A DNA stretch of 64,000 nt from Streptomyces sp. WZ.A104 (GCF_002382885.1 NZ_NWVL01000029.1:1-64000), one strand, 5' to 3'. Shown: positions 24,645 through 33,572, numbered from the stretch's first letter. A program made the numbers and translations. Notes: generated by a model not told the origin, from the letters alone.

Positions 24645-25730
24645 TTGAAGCATCGACGCATATCCAGGAAGCGCGCGACGCTGGCCGGTTCGGCCGTCGT
24701 CGCTCTGGTCGCAGCGGGATTCACGTTCCAGACTGCGAACGCCAGCGATGAGGTATCCGAGTTCACGGTCAAGGCGCTCAGCGCGGACGCGGCCGGAAAG
24801 CTGGCCTCCGCTCTCGACCGGGACCTGGGCACGGACGCGGCCGGGACGTACTACGACACGAAGGCGAAGGCCCTCGTCGTCAACGTCGTCGACGAGGCCG
24901 CCGCCGAGCGGGTCCGCCAGGCGGGCGGCAGGGCCAGGATCGTGGAGAACTCCCTCGCCGAGCTGAAGTCGGCCCGGCAGGCCCTCACCGACAAGGCGAC
25001 GATCCCGGGCACCTCCTGGGCGGTCGACCCGGTTACCAACAAGGTGCTCGTCACCGCCGACAGCACGGTCGACGGCGCGGCCTGGAAGAAGCTCTCGGCC
25101 GTGGTCGAGGGGCTCGGAGGCACGGCCGAACTGAACAGGACGGCGGGCGAGTTCAAGCCGCTGATCGCGGGCGGCGACGCGATCTTCGGCTCCGGCTCCC
25201 GCTGCTCGCTCGGCTTCAACGTGGTCAAGGACGGCGAACCGTACTTCCTGACCGCCGGCCACTGCACCGAGTCGGTCGCCAGCTGGTCGGACACCCAGGG
25301 CGGCTCGGAGATCGGGAGGACCGAGGGCTCCAGCTTCCCGGAGAACGACTACGGCCTGGTCAAGTACACCTCGGACATCGCGCGCCCGAGCGAGGTCAAC
25401 CTCTACAACGGCTCCACCCGGCAGATCACCCGGGCGGGCGACGCCACGGTCGGCCAGGCGGTCACCCGCAGCGGCTCGACCACCCAGGTGCACGAGGGCG
25501 AGGTCACCGCGCTGGACGCCACGGTCAACTACGGCAACGGCGACATCGTCCGCGGCCTCATCCAGACGACGGTCTGCGCCGAGCCGGGCGACAGCGGCGG
25601 CGCCCTCTTCGCGGGCGGCACCGCACTCGGCCTGACCTCGGGCGGCAGCGGCGACTGCTCCTCGGGCGGTACGACCTTCTTCCAGCCGGTACCGGAGGCG
25701 CTGGCCGCCTACGGCGCCGAGATCGGCTGA
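24645..25730 (+). CDS. sprD: Streptogrisin D-type secreted serine protease
   Basis: S1E serine protease with signal peptide (residues 1-33, ending ANA), a long propeptide (34-173) and a mature domain from Ile174 (IAGGDAIFGSGSRCSLGFNV) of 188 residues. The triad lies in TAGHC, ENDYG and GDSGG. The propeptide is about twice the length of that of the sprB product, as expected for streptogrisin D. AGGAGG stands 6 bases upstream of a TTG that I take as the start; longer upstream starts are possible. Compared with sprB in the same window it is a clear paralogue, sharing for example SGGSGxC and GGTTFFQPV. Confidence 0.93.
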   Translation: MKHRRISRKRATLAGSAVVALVAAGFTFQTANASDEVSEFTVKALSADAAGKLASALDRDLGTDAAGTYYDTKAKALVVNVVDEAAAERVRQAGGRARIVENSLAELKSARQALTDKATIPGTSWAVDPVTNKVLVTADSTVDGAAWKKLSAVVEGLGGTAELNRTAGEFKPLIAGGDAIFGSGSRCSLGFNVVKDGEPYFLTAGHCTESVASWSDTQGGSEIGRTEGSSFPENDYGLVKYTSDIARPSEVNLYNGSTRQITRAGDATVGQAVTRSGSTTQVHEGEVTALDATVNYGNGDIVRGLIQTTVCAEPGDSGGALFAGGTALGLTSGGSGDCSSGGTTFFQPVPEALAAYGAEIG

Positions 25731-25774
25731 CCGCTGACCCCGAGGGCGTACGCGTCCTGAGTACGGCAACGAGG

Positions 25775-25803
25775 AGAGGCCCCCGGCCGGACCGGGGGCC
25801 TCT
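25775..25803. terminator. Bidirectional terminator between sprD and phospholipase A2
   Basis: Perfect 12-bp stem AGAGGCCCCCGG / CCGGGGGCCTCT with a 5-base loop, between convergent genes. Confidence 0.88.
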
Positions 25804-25830
25804 TCCCGTGCGCGAAAGAGCGGTGACGGG

Positions 25831-26328
25831 TCAGGCGGCCTGGGGAAGATCGCCGGGGGCGGTCTCGGCCGGGGCGACGCCGAAGATCTTCACGGCCTGG
25901 TAGTAGGTCCAGGCCGTGCTGTTGCACGAGGTGCGCTTGGCGCCGGAGTACGCGGCGCACACGCGCTTGAGGTCCGCGTAGAAGGCGGAGTCGATGCGGC
26001 TCTTGTGTGCGGAGAACGTGCCTGCGGCCTTGTAGTTGCGGTAGCCGAAGTCGTGGCGGGCGCAGGAGTTCTGGAAGGGGAAGCCGAACGGGTTGTCGGG
26101 GGAGCTGCTGCAGTAGTCCGTGGACCAGTTGAAGCCGTACGCGGCCCAGGCGCCCTGGTTGTTGCGTGCGGCGTTCCAGGCGTTGTAGCTGGAAGCGCTC
26201 GTCTGGGTCCAGGAGCTGAGGACCTGGGGCTTGTCGGCGGGGGCTGCCGCGGCCGAACCGGCGGTGATCAGGGTGAGCGGGAGGGACAGGGCGACCGCGG
26301 CGAGCGGGGCGGTGAATCGACGACGCAT
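25831..26328 (-). CDS. Secreted prokaryotic phospholipase A2
   Basis: Ca2+-dependent extracellular phospholipase that releases the sn-2 fatty acid from phospholipids. The signal peptide covers residues 1-28 or 29, and the mature start APADKPQ resembles the S. violaceoruber enzyme. The catalytic His-Asp pair is in CARHDFGYRNY (PF09056 signature), and the conserved Cys pairs are seen in SCARH, RVCAAY and SCNST. Mature length of about 137 is close to the 122 of the model enzyme, with a short extra tail. CGGAGGTCGCTC precedes the ATG. It has the same direction as the DUF3533 gene but is separated from it by 222 bases. Confidence 0.93.
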   Translation of the reverse strand: MRRRFTAPLAAVALSLPLTLITAGSAAAAPADKPQVLSSWTQTSASSYNAWNAARNNQGAWAAYGFNWSTDYCSSSPDNPFGFPFQNSCARHDFGYRNYKAAGTFSAHKSRIDSAFYADLKRVCAAYSGAKRTSCNSTAWTYYQAVKIFGVAPAETAPGDLPQAA

Positions 26329-26485
26329 GAGCGACCTCCGTGGGGGTGGAAGGGGGGTGTCCCGGCCGTGCTCCTCGTCGGGTGGTACGAGGCGGCTCCA
26401 CGATGTCGTCATGGACCTGTCATGTCTAGGCGTCAAGTCAACCTGACATCAGAAGTTGGGGTGTACGTCAGATGGGGCCGCCGGG

Positions 26486-26554
26486 CGGCCCCACGGGCGG
26501 GTCGTCAGCGGCCCCACGAGTGGATCGTCGGCGGCCTCACGGGCGGATCGTCAG
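26486..26554. repeat. Three tandem 23-bp repeats at the end of the DUF3533 gene
   Basis: Units CGGCCCCACGGGCGGGTCGT+CAG, with three, two or fewer differences between units, run for 69 bases. The last unit contains the minus-strand stop codon (TCA at 26551-26553). The copies look like recent local duplications. Confidence 0.75.
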
Positions 26555-27567
26555 GAGGTGAGGGCCGCGCCCTTCTCCGGCCGGCGCCGCATCGACAGGA
26601 GCAGGGTCACGGCCGTGCCGACGACCGCCCAGGCGGAGAGCACCAGGAGCGGGCCGGTGACCGCGTTGCCCTGGAAGTAGGCGATGGAGCGGGCCACCCA
26701 GGTGCCCGCGCCCGGGGGAAGGGCGGGCCCGATCGTCCGCCAGAAGTCGGGGAGCATCGGCAGCGGGAAGGCGCCGCCCGCGCTCGGGTTGCCCGCGATG
26801 ACGATGATCAGGACGGCCAGGCCGATGCCGACGATGCCGGTCAGGGCCTGTAGGGCGAGCGTGGTCATGCCGACCGCGAAGACGACCAGGGCGCCCAGGC
26901 CGGCCAGCCCCCAGAAGCTGCCGGGCAGCGCACCGAGGATCGGGCCGATGACGATCGCGCCGCCGATGCCGCCGACGATCGAGTACAGCGCCATGGTCCC
27001 GGTCCGGATCAGTGCGCGCTGCTGGTTGGCGGGCTTGGCGCCGGCGCTGATCGCCAGGATCGAGGCGCAGAGGTAGCCGCCCACGCACCAGCCGACGACC
27101 AGGTAGAAGGACGAGAGTCCGTTGAAGTCCTCGTCGGAGGCCGGGGCGACGTCCACGGTCCGCACGGCCCGCTGCTGGGAGGCGTCGGCCTCGCTGAGGA
27201 TTCGCTCCAGCGCGGTGGTCAGGGCGGTTCCGCCGCCGGAGGCGACCAGCAGGGTGTCGGTGCGGCCCTCCGGCGCGACGATCAGGGCGCCGTCGATCTC
27301 GCGGTTCATGATCTGATCGCGAGCCTCGGCGGCGCTGCTCACCGTACGGGGGTCCAGCGGCCCGCCGGGCAGGTCGTCGAGCCGGTCGACGAGCTGCTGG
27401 GACATCTGCTGCGGTGCCACCACCCCGAACGCGACGTCCGTCGGCTTCGGCTTGTGCAGGGCCCCGACGTAGGACGCGATGAACAGCAGTTGCAGTCCGA
27501 GCACCCCGATGACGAGCAGGGCGGCCCGTGGAGTGACGGCGTTCTTCACCTCGTCGACGAAAGTCAT
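26551..27567 (-). CDS. DUF3533/ABC-2-like membrane protein
   Basis: A 338-residue protein with one N-terminal membrane helix (AALLVIGVLGLQLLFIASYVGAL), an external domain of about 130 residues (VAFGVVAPQQMSQQ, then GALIVAPEG), and five or six C-terminal helices from YLVVGWCVGGYLCASILAIS on. This layout is shared by YhgE/Pip-like and SNG1/DUF3533 proteins related to ABC-2 permeases. No ATPase subunit is encoded nearby, so a transport role is not established. The start ATG begins MTFVDEV; very long upstream in-frame readings cross dnaE2 and are antisense artefacts. It is divergent from dnaE2. Confidence 0.82.
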   Translation of the reverse strand: MTFVDEVKNAVTPRAALLVIGVLGLQLLFIASYVGALHKPKPTDVAFGVVAPQQMSQQLVDRLDDLPGGPLDPRTVSSAAEARDQIMNREIDGALIVAPEGRTDTLLVASGGGTALTTALERILSEADASQQRAVRTVDVAPASDEDFNGLSSFYLVVGWCVGGYLCASILAISAGAKPANQQRALIRTGTMALYSIVGGIGGAIVIGPILGALPGSFWGLAGLGALVVFAVGMTTLALQALTGIVGIGLAVLIIVIAGNPSAGGAFPLPMLPDFWRTIGPALPPGAGTWVARSIAYFQGNAVTGPLLVLSAWAVVGTAVTLLLSMRRRPEKGAALTS

Positions 27568-27698
27568 GCCCCAACCGTCCGGTCGGGACGGTGTCCGCGC
27601 AGGCGGGACAGGGCTGAATGGCGGAAGGGGTGGATCGGAGAAGGGGGGAACGGGGGGTGCGGGGCGGTGGGTCGGCGTGGTGCGACCCACATTGGTTA

Positions 27699-27714
27699 TC
27701 GTACGAATGTTCGA
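27699..27714. promoter_or_regulatory. LexA (SOS) box before dnaE2
   Basis: TCGTACGAATGTTCGA fits the actinobacterial LexA palindrome TCGAACnnnnGTTCGA with one mismatch. It lies 69 bases before the dnaE2 start, so the cassette is probably repressed by LexA and switched on by DNA damage. Being in the divergent interval it could also affect the DUF3533 gene. Confidence 0.75.
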
Positions 27715-27783
27715 AGCTTGGTCTATGGTGGAGAGCAGGGGGTGGTGAGTGGCGGAACGGTCGTAGCGGTCAAGGAGGTGCGG

Positions 27784-30700
27784 ATGTCCGGGTTCACGCA
27801 TCTGCACACCGTTTCGGGGTTCTCCCTGCGGTACGGGGCCTCGCACCCCGAGCGGCTCGCCGAGCGTGCCGCCGAACGGGGGATGGACGCCCTCGCGCTG
27901 ACCGACCGCGACACCCTCGCGGGGGCGGTCCGCTTCGCCAAGGCCTGCCGGGAGAAGAGGGTCGGCGTCCGGCCGCTCTTCGGGGCGGACCTCGCGGTGG
28001 AGCCGTACGCGAAGGGGCCGGGCCGGGCCGTGCGTCCGCGCACCCCGGTACGCGGGGGTGCCTTCGTCGATGAATCCGCACCCCGGGTCACCTTCCTCGC
28101 CCGGGACGGCGCACGCGGCTGGGCCGGGCTGTGCCGTCTCGTCACCGCCGCCCACGCGCGGGGCGCGGGCGGTAGGGACGCCGGTGCCGCGGGCCCGCCC
28201 CTCGTCGCCCGGGCCGCACTGCCCGCCGACGGGCTGACCGTACTGCTCGGGCCCGCCTCCGAAGTGGGCCGGGCGCTCACCGCCGGACGCCCCGACCGGG
28301 CCGCCGCGCTGCTCGCGCCCTGGCGGGAGGTGTACGGCGACGACCTGCGCCTCGAAGCCGTCCACCACGGCCGCGCGGGCACCGGCCCCGGATCGCTGCG
28401 GCTGGCCGCCCGTACCCTCGGCTTCGCCGCGGAACAGGGTGTACGGGCCGTGCTGACCAACGCCGTCCGGTACGCCGACCCGGGGCAGGGGCCCATCGCC
28501 GACGTCCTCGACTCCGCCCGCGGGCTCGTCCCCCTCGACCCGCGCCGCTCGCCCCTGGACAGCGGTGAGCGCTGGCTCAAGGGCGAGGGCGCCATGCGGG
28601 AGACCGCCGAGCGGATCGCCTCCGCCGCCGGGCTCGGGCAGGGCGCGGCGGCCCGGCTGCTGGCGGAGACCCGGCACACCGCCGAGGCCTGCCGCGTCGA
28701 CCCCGCCGCCGACCTCGGGCTGGGCGGCATCCACTTCCCCGAACCGCATCTGGTGGGCGTCGGCCGGCGTACCGCCCAGCGGGTGCTGACCTCCCGGGCC
28801 GCCGCCGGGATGGTGCGGCGCGGCTACGACCGTGACCGCGCCTACTGGGAGCGGATGCGCGAGGAGCTGGACATCATCGCCCACCACGGCTTCGCCTCCT
28901 ACTTCCTGACGGTCGCCCAGGTGGTCGACGACGTACGGGAGATGGGTATCCGGGTCGCCGCGCGCGGCTCCGGAGCGGGGTCCCTGGTCAACCACCTCCT
29001 CGGTGTCGCCCACGCTGACCCGGTCGAGCACGGACTGCTGATGGAGCGCTTCCTGTCCAAGCGCCGCTTCGTGCTGCCCGACATCGACATCGACGTCGAA
29101 TCGGCCCGCCGCCTCGACGTCTACCGCCGGATCATCGAACGCTTCGGACCCGAGCGCGTCGCCACCGTGGCCATGCCCGAGACCTACCGGGTGCGCCACG
29201 CCATCCGGGACGTCGGGGCGGCGCTCTCCATGGACCCGGCCGAGACCGACCGGCTCGCCAAGGCCTTCCCGCACATCCGCGCCCGCGACGCCCGCGCCGC
29301 GATGGAGGAGCTGCCCGAGCTGAAGGAGGTCGCACGGAACCGGGAGAAGTACGGGCGGCTGTGGGAGCTGGTGGAGGGGCTCGACGCACTGCCGCGCGGA
29401 ATCGCCATGCACCCGTGCGGGGTGCTGCTCTCGGACGCCGGGCTGATGGACCGTGCGCCGGTCATGCCCACCAGCGGCGAGGGCTTCCCGATGGCGCAGT
29501 TCGACAAGGAGGACGTGGAGGACCTCGGGCTGCTCAAACTCGATGTGCTGGGCGTACGGATGCAGTCGGCGATGGCGCACGCCGTCGCGGAGCTGAAACG
29601 CGCCTCGGGCACGGACGTGGACCTGGACGCCGTACCGCCGGGCGACCCGGAGACGTACCGGCTGATCCGCACCGCCGAGACGCTGGGCTGCTTCCAGATC
29701 GAGTCGCCGGGCCAGCGCGACCTGGTCGCCAGGCTCCAGCCCGCCACCTTCCACGACCTGGTCGTCGACATCTCGCTGTTCCGGCCCGGGCCGGTCGCGG
29801 CCGACATGGTGCGGCCGTTCATCGAGGCCCGGCACGGCCGCGCGCCGGTCCGCTACCCCCACCGTGACCTGGCGGAAGCGCTGAGCGGCACCTACGGCGT
29901 GGTCGTCTTCCACGAGCAGATCATCGAGATCGTCGACATCATGACCGGCTGCGGCCGGGGCGAGGCCGACCGGGTGCGGCGCGGACTCTCCCACCCCGAG
30001 TCGCAGGAGCTGATCAGGGAGTGGTTCCCCCGGCGTGCGGCGGCCATGGGGTACGACGACGAGGTGATCGCCCGCACCTGGAGGATCATCGAGGCGTTCG
30101 GCAGCTACGGCTTCGCCAAGGCGCACGCCGTCGCGTTCGCCGTGCCGACGTACCAGTCGGCCTGGCTCAAGGCGCACCACCCGGCCGCCTTCTACGCCGG
30201 TCTGCTCACGCACGACCCCGGGATGTACCCGAAGCGGCTGCTGCTCGCGGACGCCCGGCGGCGCGGGGTGCCGGTACTGCCACTGGATGTGAACCGTTCG
30301 GCGGTCGCCCATAGAATCGAACTGGTGCCCGATGAGGGGGGTCGGAAGGGAGTCTGGGGGCTGCGGCTCGCGCTCTCGGACGTCCACGGCATCAGCGAGG
30401 CCGAGGCCGCCCGGATCGAGGAGGGGCAGCCCTACGCCTCGCTGCTGGACTTCTGGCAGCGCGCCCGCCCGGGCCGCCCGATCGCCGAACGGCTCGCGCA
30501 GGTGGGCGCGTTGGACGCCTTCGGCGCCAACCGCCGCGACCTGCTGCTGCACCTCTCCGAGCTGCACCGGGCCCACCGGAGCTCCGGCTCCGGTGCCGGC
30601 GGGGACCAGCTCCCGCTGGGGGAGGGGCACCGCACAGGTTCCGTCGGGCTGCCCGACCTCAACGAGGCGGAGCGGCTGAGTGCCGAGCTCGGGGTGCTGA

Positions 30701-31290
30701 GCATGGATGTCTCACGCCATCTGATGGGGGACCACCAGGCCTTCCTGAAGGAGCTGGGCGTGGTCTCCGCCAAACGGCTGCGCGAGGCCCGGCACGGGGA
30801 GACCGTGCTGGTCGCGGGGGCCAAGGTGGCCACCCAGACGCCGCCGATGCGTTCCGGCCGCCGGGTCGTCTTCACCACCCTGGACGACGGCACCGGCCTG
30901 GCCGACCTGGCGTTCTTCGAGGACAGTCACGCCGTCTGCGCCCACACGGTCTTCCACTCCTGGCTGCTGCTGGTGCGCGGGGTGGTGCAGCGGCGCGGCG
31001 CGCGCAGCCTGAGCGTGGTGGGGGCGGCCGCCTGGAACCTCGCGGAGCTGGCCGAACTCCGGCGCACCGGAGGGCTCGACGCGGTGGCGGCCCGGCTGGC
31101 GGAGGGCCCGGAAGAGGGGGCCGGGGAGGGCGCCGAGGGGGAGGCCGGGGAAGGGGCCTCCGGGCCCGGACGTCGTATACGGATGGAGACCGGCTACGAG
31201 ATGAACCCCTGGGCCGACCTTCAGCCACCCGGCGAAGGGACGCCCACGGGAAGGAAGTTGTGGCACCAGTCGCAAGGGAGCGCGGGATGA
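27784..31290 (+). CDS. dnaE2: Error-prone DNA polymerase III alpha subunit (DnaE2/ImuC)
   Basis: Lesion-tolerant C-family polymerase of 1168 residues, the normal DnaE2 size. The N-terminal PHP domain starts with FTHLHTVSGFSLRYG and ALALTDRDTLAGA. The palm carries the catalytic acids in LPDIDIDVES. The fingers include SYGFAKAHAVAFA, and an OB-fold is present near residue 1000. DnaE2 lacks the beta-clamp peptide and proofreading partner and makes mutations while copying damaged DNA. AAGGAGG lies 5 bases before the ATG. It overlaps the next gene in ATGA and has a LexA box upstream, as in mycobacterial imuB-dnaE2 cassettes. Confidence 0.95.
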   Translation: MSGFTHLHTVSGFSLRYGASHPERLAERAAERGMDALALTDRDTLAGAVRFAKACREKRVGVRPLFGADLAVEPYAKGPGRAVRPRTPVRGGAFVDESAPRVTFLARDGARGWAGLCRLVTAAHARGAGGRDAGAAGPPLVARAALPADGLTVLLGPASEVGRALTAGRPDRAAALLAPWREVYGDDLRLEAVHHGRAGTGPGSLRLAARTLGFAAEQGVRAVLTNAVRYADPGQGPIADVLDSARGLVPLDPRRSPLDSGERWLKGEGAMRETAERIASAAGLGQGAAARLLAETRHTAEACRVDPAADLGLGGIHFPEPHLVGVGRRTAQRVLTSRAAAGMVRRGYDRDRAYWERMREELDIIAHHGFASYFLTVAQVVDDVREMGIRVAARGSGAGSLVNHLLGVAHADPVEHGLLMERFLSKRRFVLPDIDIDVESARRLDVYRRIIERFGPERVATVAMPETYRVRHAIRDVGAALSMDPAETDRLAKAFPHIRARDARAAMEELPELKEVARNREKYGRLWELVEGLDALPRGIAMHPCGVLLSDAGLMDRAPVMPTSGEGFPMAQFDKEDVEDLGLLKLDVLGVRMQSAMAHAVAELKRASGTDVDLDAVPPGDPETYRLIRTAETLGCFQIESPGQRDLVARLQPATFHDLVVDISLFRPGPVAADMVRPFIEARHGRAPVRYPHRDLAEALSGTYGVVVFHEQIIEIVDIMTGCGRGEADRVRRGLSHPESQELIREWFPRRAAAMGYDDEVIARTWRIIEAFGSYGFAKAHAVAFAVPTYQSAWLKAHHPAAFYAGLLTHDPGMYPKRLLLADARRRGVPVLPLDVNRSAVAHRIELVPDEGGRKGVWGLRLALSDVHGISEAEAARIEEGQPYASLLDFWQRARPGRPIAERLAQVGALDAFGANRRDLLLHLSELHRAHRSSGSGAGGDQLPLGEGHRTGSVGLPDLNEAERLSAELGVLSMDVSRHLMGDHQAFLKELGVVSAKRLREARHGETVLVAGAKVATQTPPMRSGRRVVFTTLDDGTGLADLAFFEDSHAVCAHTVFHSWLLLVRGVVQRRGARSLSVVGAAAWNLAELAELRRTGGLDAVAARLAEGPEEGAGEGAEGEAGEGASGPGRRIRMETGYEMNPWADLQPPGEGTPTGRKLWHQSQGSAG

Positions 31291-32297
31291 ACGGCAGTGG
31301 GGCAAAAGGCCCGTGCGTCCTCTCCCTGCGGTTCCGCAGGACCGCCGGCGGGCCCCCCGACAGCGCCGACTACACCGGTCTGCTCGCCCTGCTCGGCACG
31401 CTCACCCCGGTCGTCGAGGCCGCCCCGCCCGACGGGGCGCTCGCCGATGTGAGCGGCGCACTGCGCTACTTCGGGCGGGACGCGCGGGGCCTGGCCTCGC
31501 TGATCCGGGTCCGGGCGCTCGCCCTGCACGGCGTGGACTGTGCGATCGGGGCGGGGAGCAACCCCCTCGTGGCCCGGACGGCCGCCCGGCGGGCCGCGCC
31601 CGGGACCACCTTCGTGGTGGACCGGGGTGAGGAGGCGGCGTTCCTCGCGCCGCTCCCGGCCGTCGCCCTGGACGGTGTCGGGGCAGCCACGGCGCGCACC
31701 CTGTGCGGATACGGGCTCGACTCCGTCGGCCGGATCGCCGCCGCACCCCTGGCCACGCTTCAGCGCATCACCGGCGTACGCACCGGGCGCGAGGTGTGGG
31801 AGCGGGCGCAGGGTATCGACCGTACGCGGGTCGCTCCGAACGCGGCTGCCCGCTCGATCGCCGCCGAACGCTCCTTCCCGTGCGACGAACTGGCCCCCGA
31901 GCGGCACCGCCGCGCGCTTCTCTCGCTCACCGAGGAGCTGGGGGCACGGTTGCGGGGCGAGGGGCGGGTGTGCGGGTCGCTCGCGGTCTCGGTGCGGTTC
32001 GCGAACCGGACCGGCTACGCGACCCTGACCCGGAGCCGGACGCTGCGGGAGCCCACCGCGCACTCGGCCGCGCTCACCGCGCTCGCCTACCGCATCCACG
32101 AGTCCTTCGGGCTCCAGCGGGCCCGGGTGCGGGGGATCGCGCTGCGCGCGGAGGGGCTGGCCGACGCCGGACGCGCCTCCCGTCAGCTCACCTTCGACCC
32201 GGCGGACGAGCGGACGCGCCGGATCGAGGAGGTGGCGGACCGGCTGCGGGAGAGGTTCGGGCCCGGCGCGGTGAAACCGGCGGGACTCGCGGCCTGA
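31287..32297 (+). CDS. ImuB-like Y-family polymerase homologue, catalytically inactive
   Basis: Accessory factor predicted to link DnaE2 to the beta clamp. The 336-residue protein keeps a Y-family core and a helix-hairpin-helix region (LPAVALDGVGAATARTLCGY, about residues 122-141) plus little-finger sequence. The acidic catalytic motifs are gone: the N-terminus has RFRR where DxD is expected, and the usual SxDE region reads APPDGALADVSG. The C-terminal extension is short. The start overlaps the dnaE2 stop in ATGA. Its order after dnaE2 and no imuA nearby differ from mycobacteria. Annotated DinP/Y-family polymerase genes in other Streptomyces are probably the same protein. Confidence 0.8.
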   Translation: MNGSGAKGPCVLSLRFRRTAGGPPDSADYTGLLALLGTLTPVVEAAPPDGALADVSGALRYFGRDARGLASLIRVRALALHGVDCAIGAGSNPLVARTAARRAAPGTTFVVDRGEEAAFLAPLPAVALDGVGAATARTLCGYGLDSVGRIAAAPLATLQRITGVRTGREVWERAQGIDRTRVAPNAAARSIAAERSFPCDELAPERHRRALLSLTEELGARLRGEGRVCGSLAVSVRFANRTGYATLTRSRTLREPTAHSAALTALAYRIHESFGLQRARVRGIALRAEGLADAGRASRQLTFDPADERTRRIEEVADRLRERFGPGAVKPAGLAA

Positions 32298-32298
32298 G

Positions 32299-32441
32299 CG
32301 ACGGGGTTGAACTGACACGCGGGGCGTCCGGCGCTTCCCGACGGGGTTGAACTGACACCCATGCCCCGGTCTCCGGACACCCATGACCCGGTCTCCGGCG
32401 TCCATGACCCGATCCCCGGACGTCCATCACCTGATCTACGG
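32299..32441. repeat. Direct and tandem repeats after the imuB-like gene
   Basis: CGACGGGGTTGAACTGACAC occurs perfectly twice (32299-32318 and 32339-32358), 40 bases apart. It is followed by four degenerate 21-22-base tandem units (32355-32376, 32377-32398, 32399-32419, 32420-32441), the first two reading ACACCCATG[A/C]CCCGGTCTCCGG. The block starts two bases after the stop codon. There are no spacers of CRISPR type. Confidence 0.75.
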
Positions 32442-32584
32442 TGACACCGCGCCAGTTTTTACCGACGCGTAACTTCCCTCCCCACCTTACTCGTGCGTAA
32501 TTTGGCATGAGCACACAGAGCTTGTGGTCCGGGCCACAGGGCGCACCGCCATCGCACTCCCTTGAGCCGCAAGGAGACCACACG

Positions 32585-33478
32585 ATGCTGCCCTGGATCC
32601 GTGCTGCGCGCGTTCCCCGCGTGCGCACCTCTCTCGCAGCCCTGCTACTCGCCCTCACCGTTCTCGTCGCCCCCACCGCGACCGCGAGCGCGGCCACCCC
32701 CGCCGCCGCGACGGCCACCTCCCGTGGCTGGAACGACTATTCCTGCAAGCCCTCCGCCGCCCATCCCCGCCCGGTCGTCCTGGTCCACGGAACCTTCGGG
32801 AACTCCATCGACAACTGGCTGTTCCTCGCCCCCTACCTGGTCAACCGGGGCTACTGCGTCTTCTCCCTCGACTACGGCCAGCTCCCCGGCGTGCCGTTCT
32901 TCCACGGCCTCGGCCCTGTCGACAAGTCGGCCGAACAGCTCGATGTGTTCGTCGACAAGGTGCTCGCCGCCACCGGAGCCCCGAAGGCCGACATCGTCGG
33001 GCACTCCCAGGGCGGCATGATGCCGAACTACTACCTGAAGTTCCTCGGCGGCGCCGACAAGGTCAACGCCCTCGTCGGCATCGCCCCGAGCAACCACGGC
33101 ACCACGCTGCTCGGCCTCACCAAGCTGCTGCCGTTCTTCCCCGGCGTCGAGAAGTTCATCACCGACAAGACGCCCGGCCTCGCCGACCAGGTCGCCGGCT
33201 CGCCCTTCATCACCAAGCTCACCGCGGGCGGCGACACCGTCCCCGGTGTTCGCTACACCGTCATCGCGACCAAGTACGACCAGGTCGTGACCCCGTACCG
33301 CACGCAGTACCTGGACGGCCCGAACGTACGTAACGTCCTCCTCCAGGACCTGTGCCCGCTCGACCTGTCCGAGCACGTGGCGATCGGCACCATCGACCGC
33401 ATCGCCTTCCATGAAGTGGCCAACGCCCTGGACCCGGCCCGTGCCACTCCGACCACCTGCGCCTCGGTGATCGGCTGA
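32585..33478 (+). CDS. Secreted triacylglycerol lipase (lipase class 2)
   Basis: Extracellular alpha/beta hydrolase acting on acylglycerols. The signal peptide (residues 1-37) ends ATASAA. VVLVHGTFGNSIDNW is the oxyanion region, IVGHSQGGMMPNYYL carries the nucleophile Ser, TKYDQVVTPY the Asp, and LSEHVAIGT the His. Cys pairs in DYSCKP, NRGYCVF, LCPLD and TTCAS are consistent with secreted lipases. The 297-residue length is typical. AAGGAG lies 7-8 bases before the ATG that begins MLPWIR. An ATG 26 codons upstream has no ribosome site. The gene is followed by a strong terminator. Confidence 0.92.
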   Translation: MLPWIRAARVPRVRTSLAALLLALTVLVAPTATASAATPAAATATSRGWNDYSCKPSAAHPRPVVLVHGTFGNSIDNWLFLAPYLVNRGYCVFSLDYGQLPGVPFFHGLGPVDKSAEQLDVFVDKVLAATGAPKADIVGHSQGGMMPNYYLKFLGGADKVNALVGIAPSNHGTTLLGLTKLLPFFPGVEKFITDKTPGLADQVAGSPFITKLTAGGDTVPGVRYTVIATKYDQVVTPYRTQYLDGPNVRNVLLQDLCPLDLSEHVAIGTIDRIAFHEVANALDPARATPTTCASVIG

Positions 33479-33522
33479 CCCGCGGGCCCCGACGACGCGT
33501 TACGGCACATCGCGATACGACA

Positions 33523-33572
33523 ACGGGCCGGGGCCCGCCGTCCGGTGGGGCGGACGGCGGGCCCCGGCCCGT
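33523..33572. terminator. Strong bidirectional terminator
   Basis: Perfect 22-bp stem (left arm begins ACGGGCCGGGGCCC, right arm ends CCCCGGCCCGT) with the 6-base loop GTGGGG, between the convergent lipase and LPMO genes. Confidence 0.93.

Noticed and set aside
27568..30630. Long upstream extension of the DUF3533 frame through dnaE2
   Set aside because: Antisense to DnaE2 catalytic motifs and low complexity; the true start is the ATG at MTFVDEV.
26486..32441. Tandem repeats as CRISPR arrays
   Set aside because: The units at 26486 and 32355 abut with no unique spacers, are few and degenerate, and no cas gene is near.
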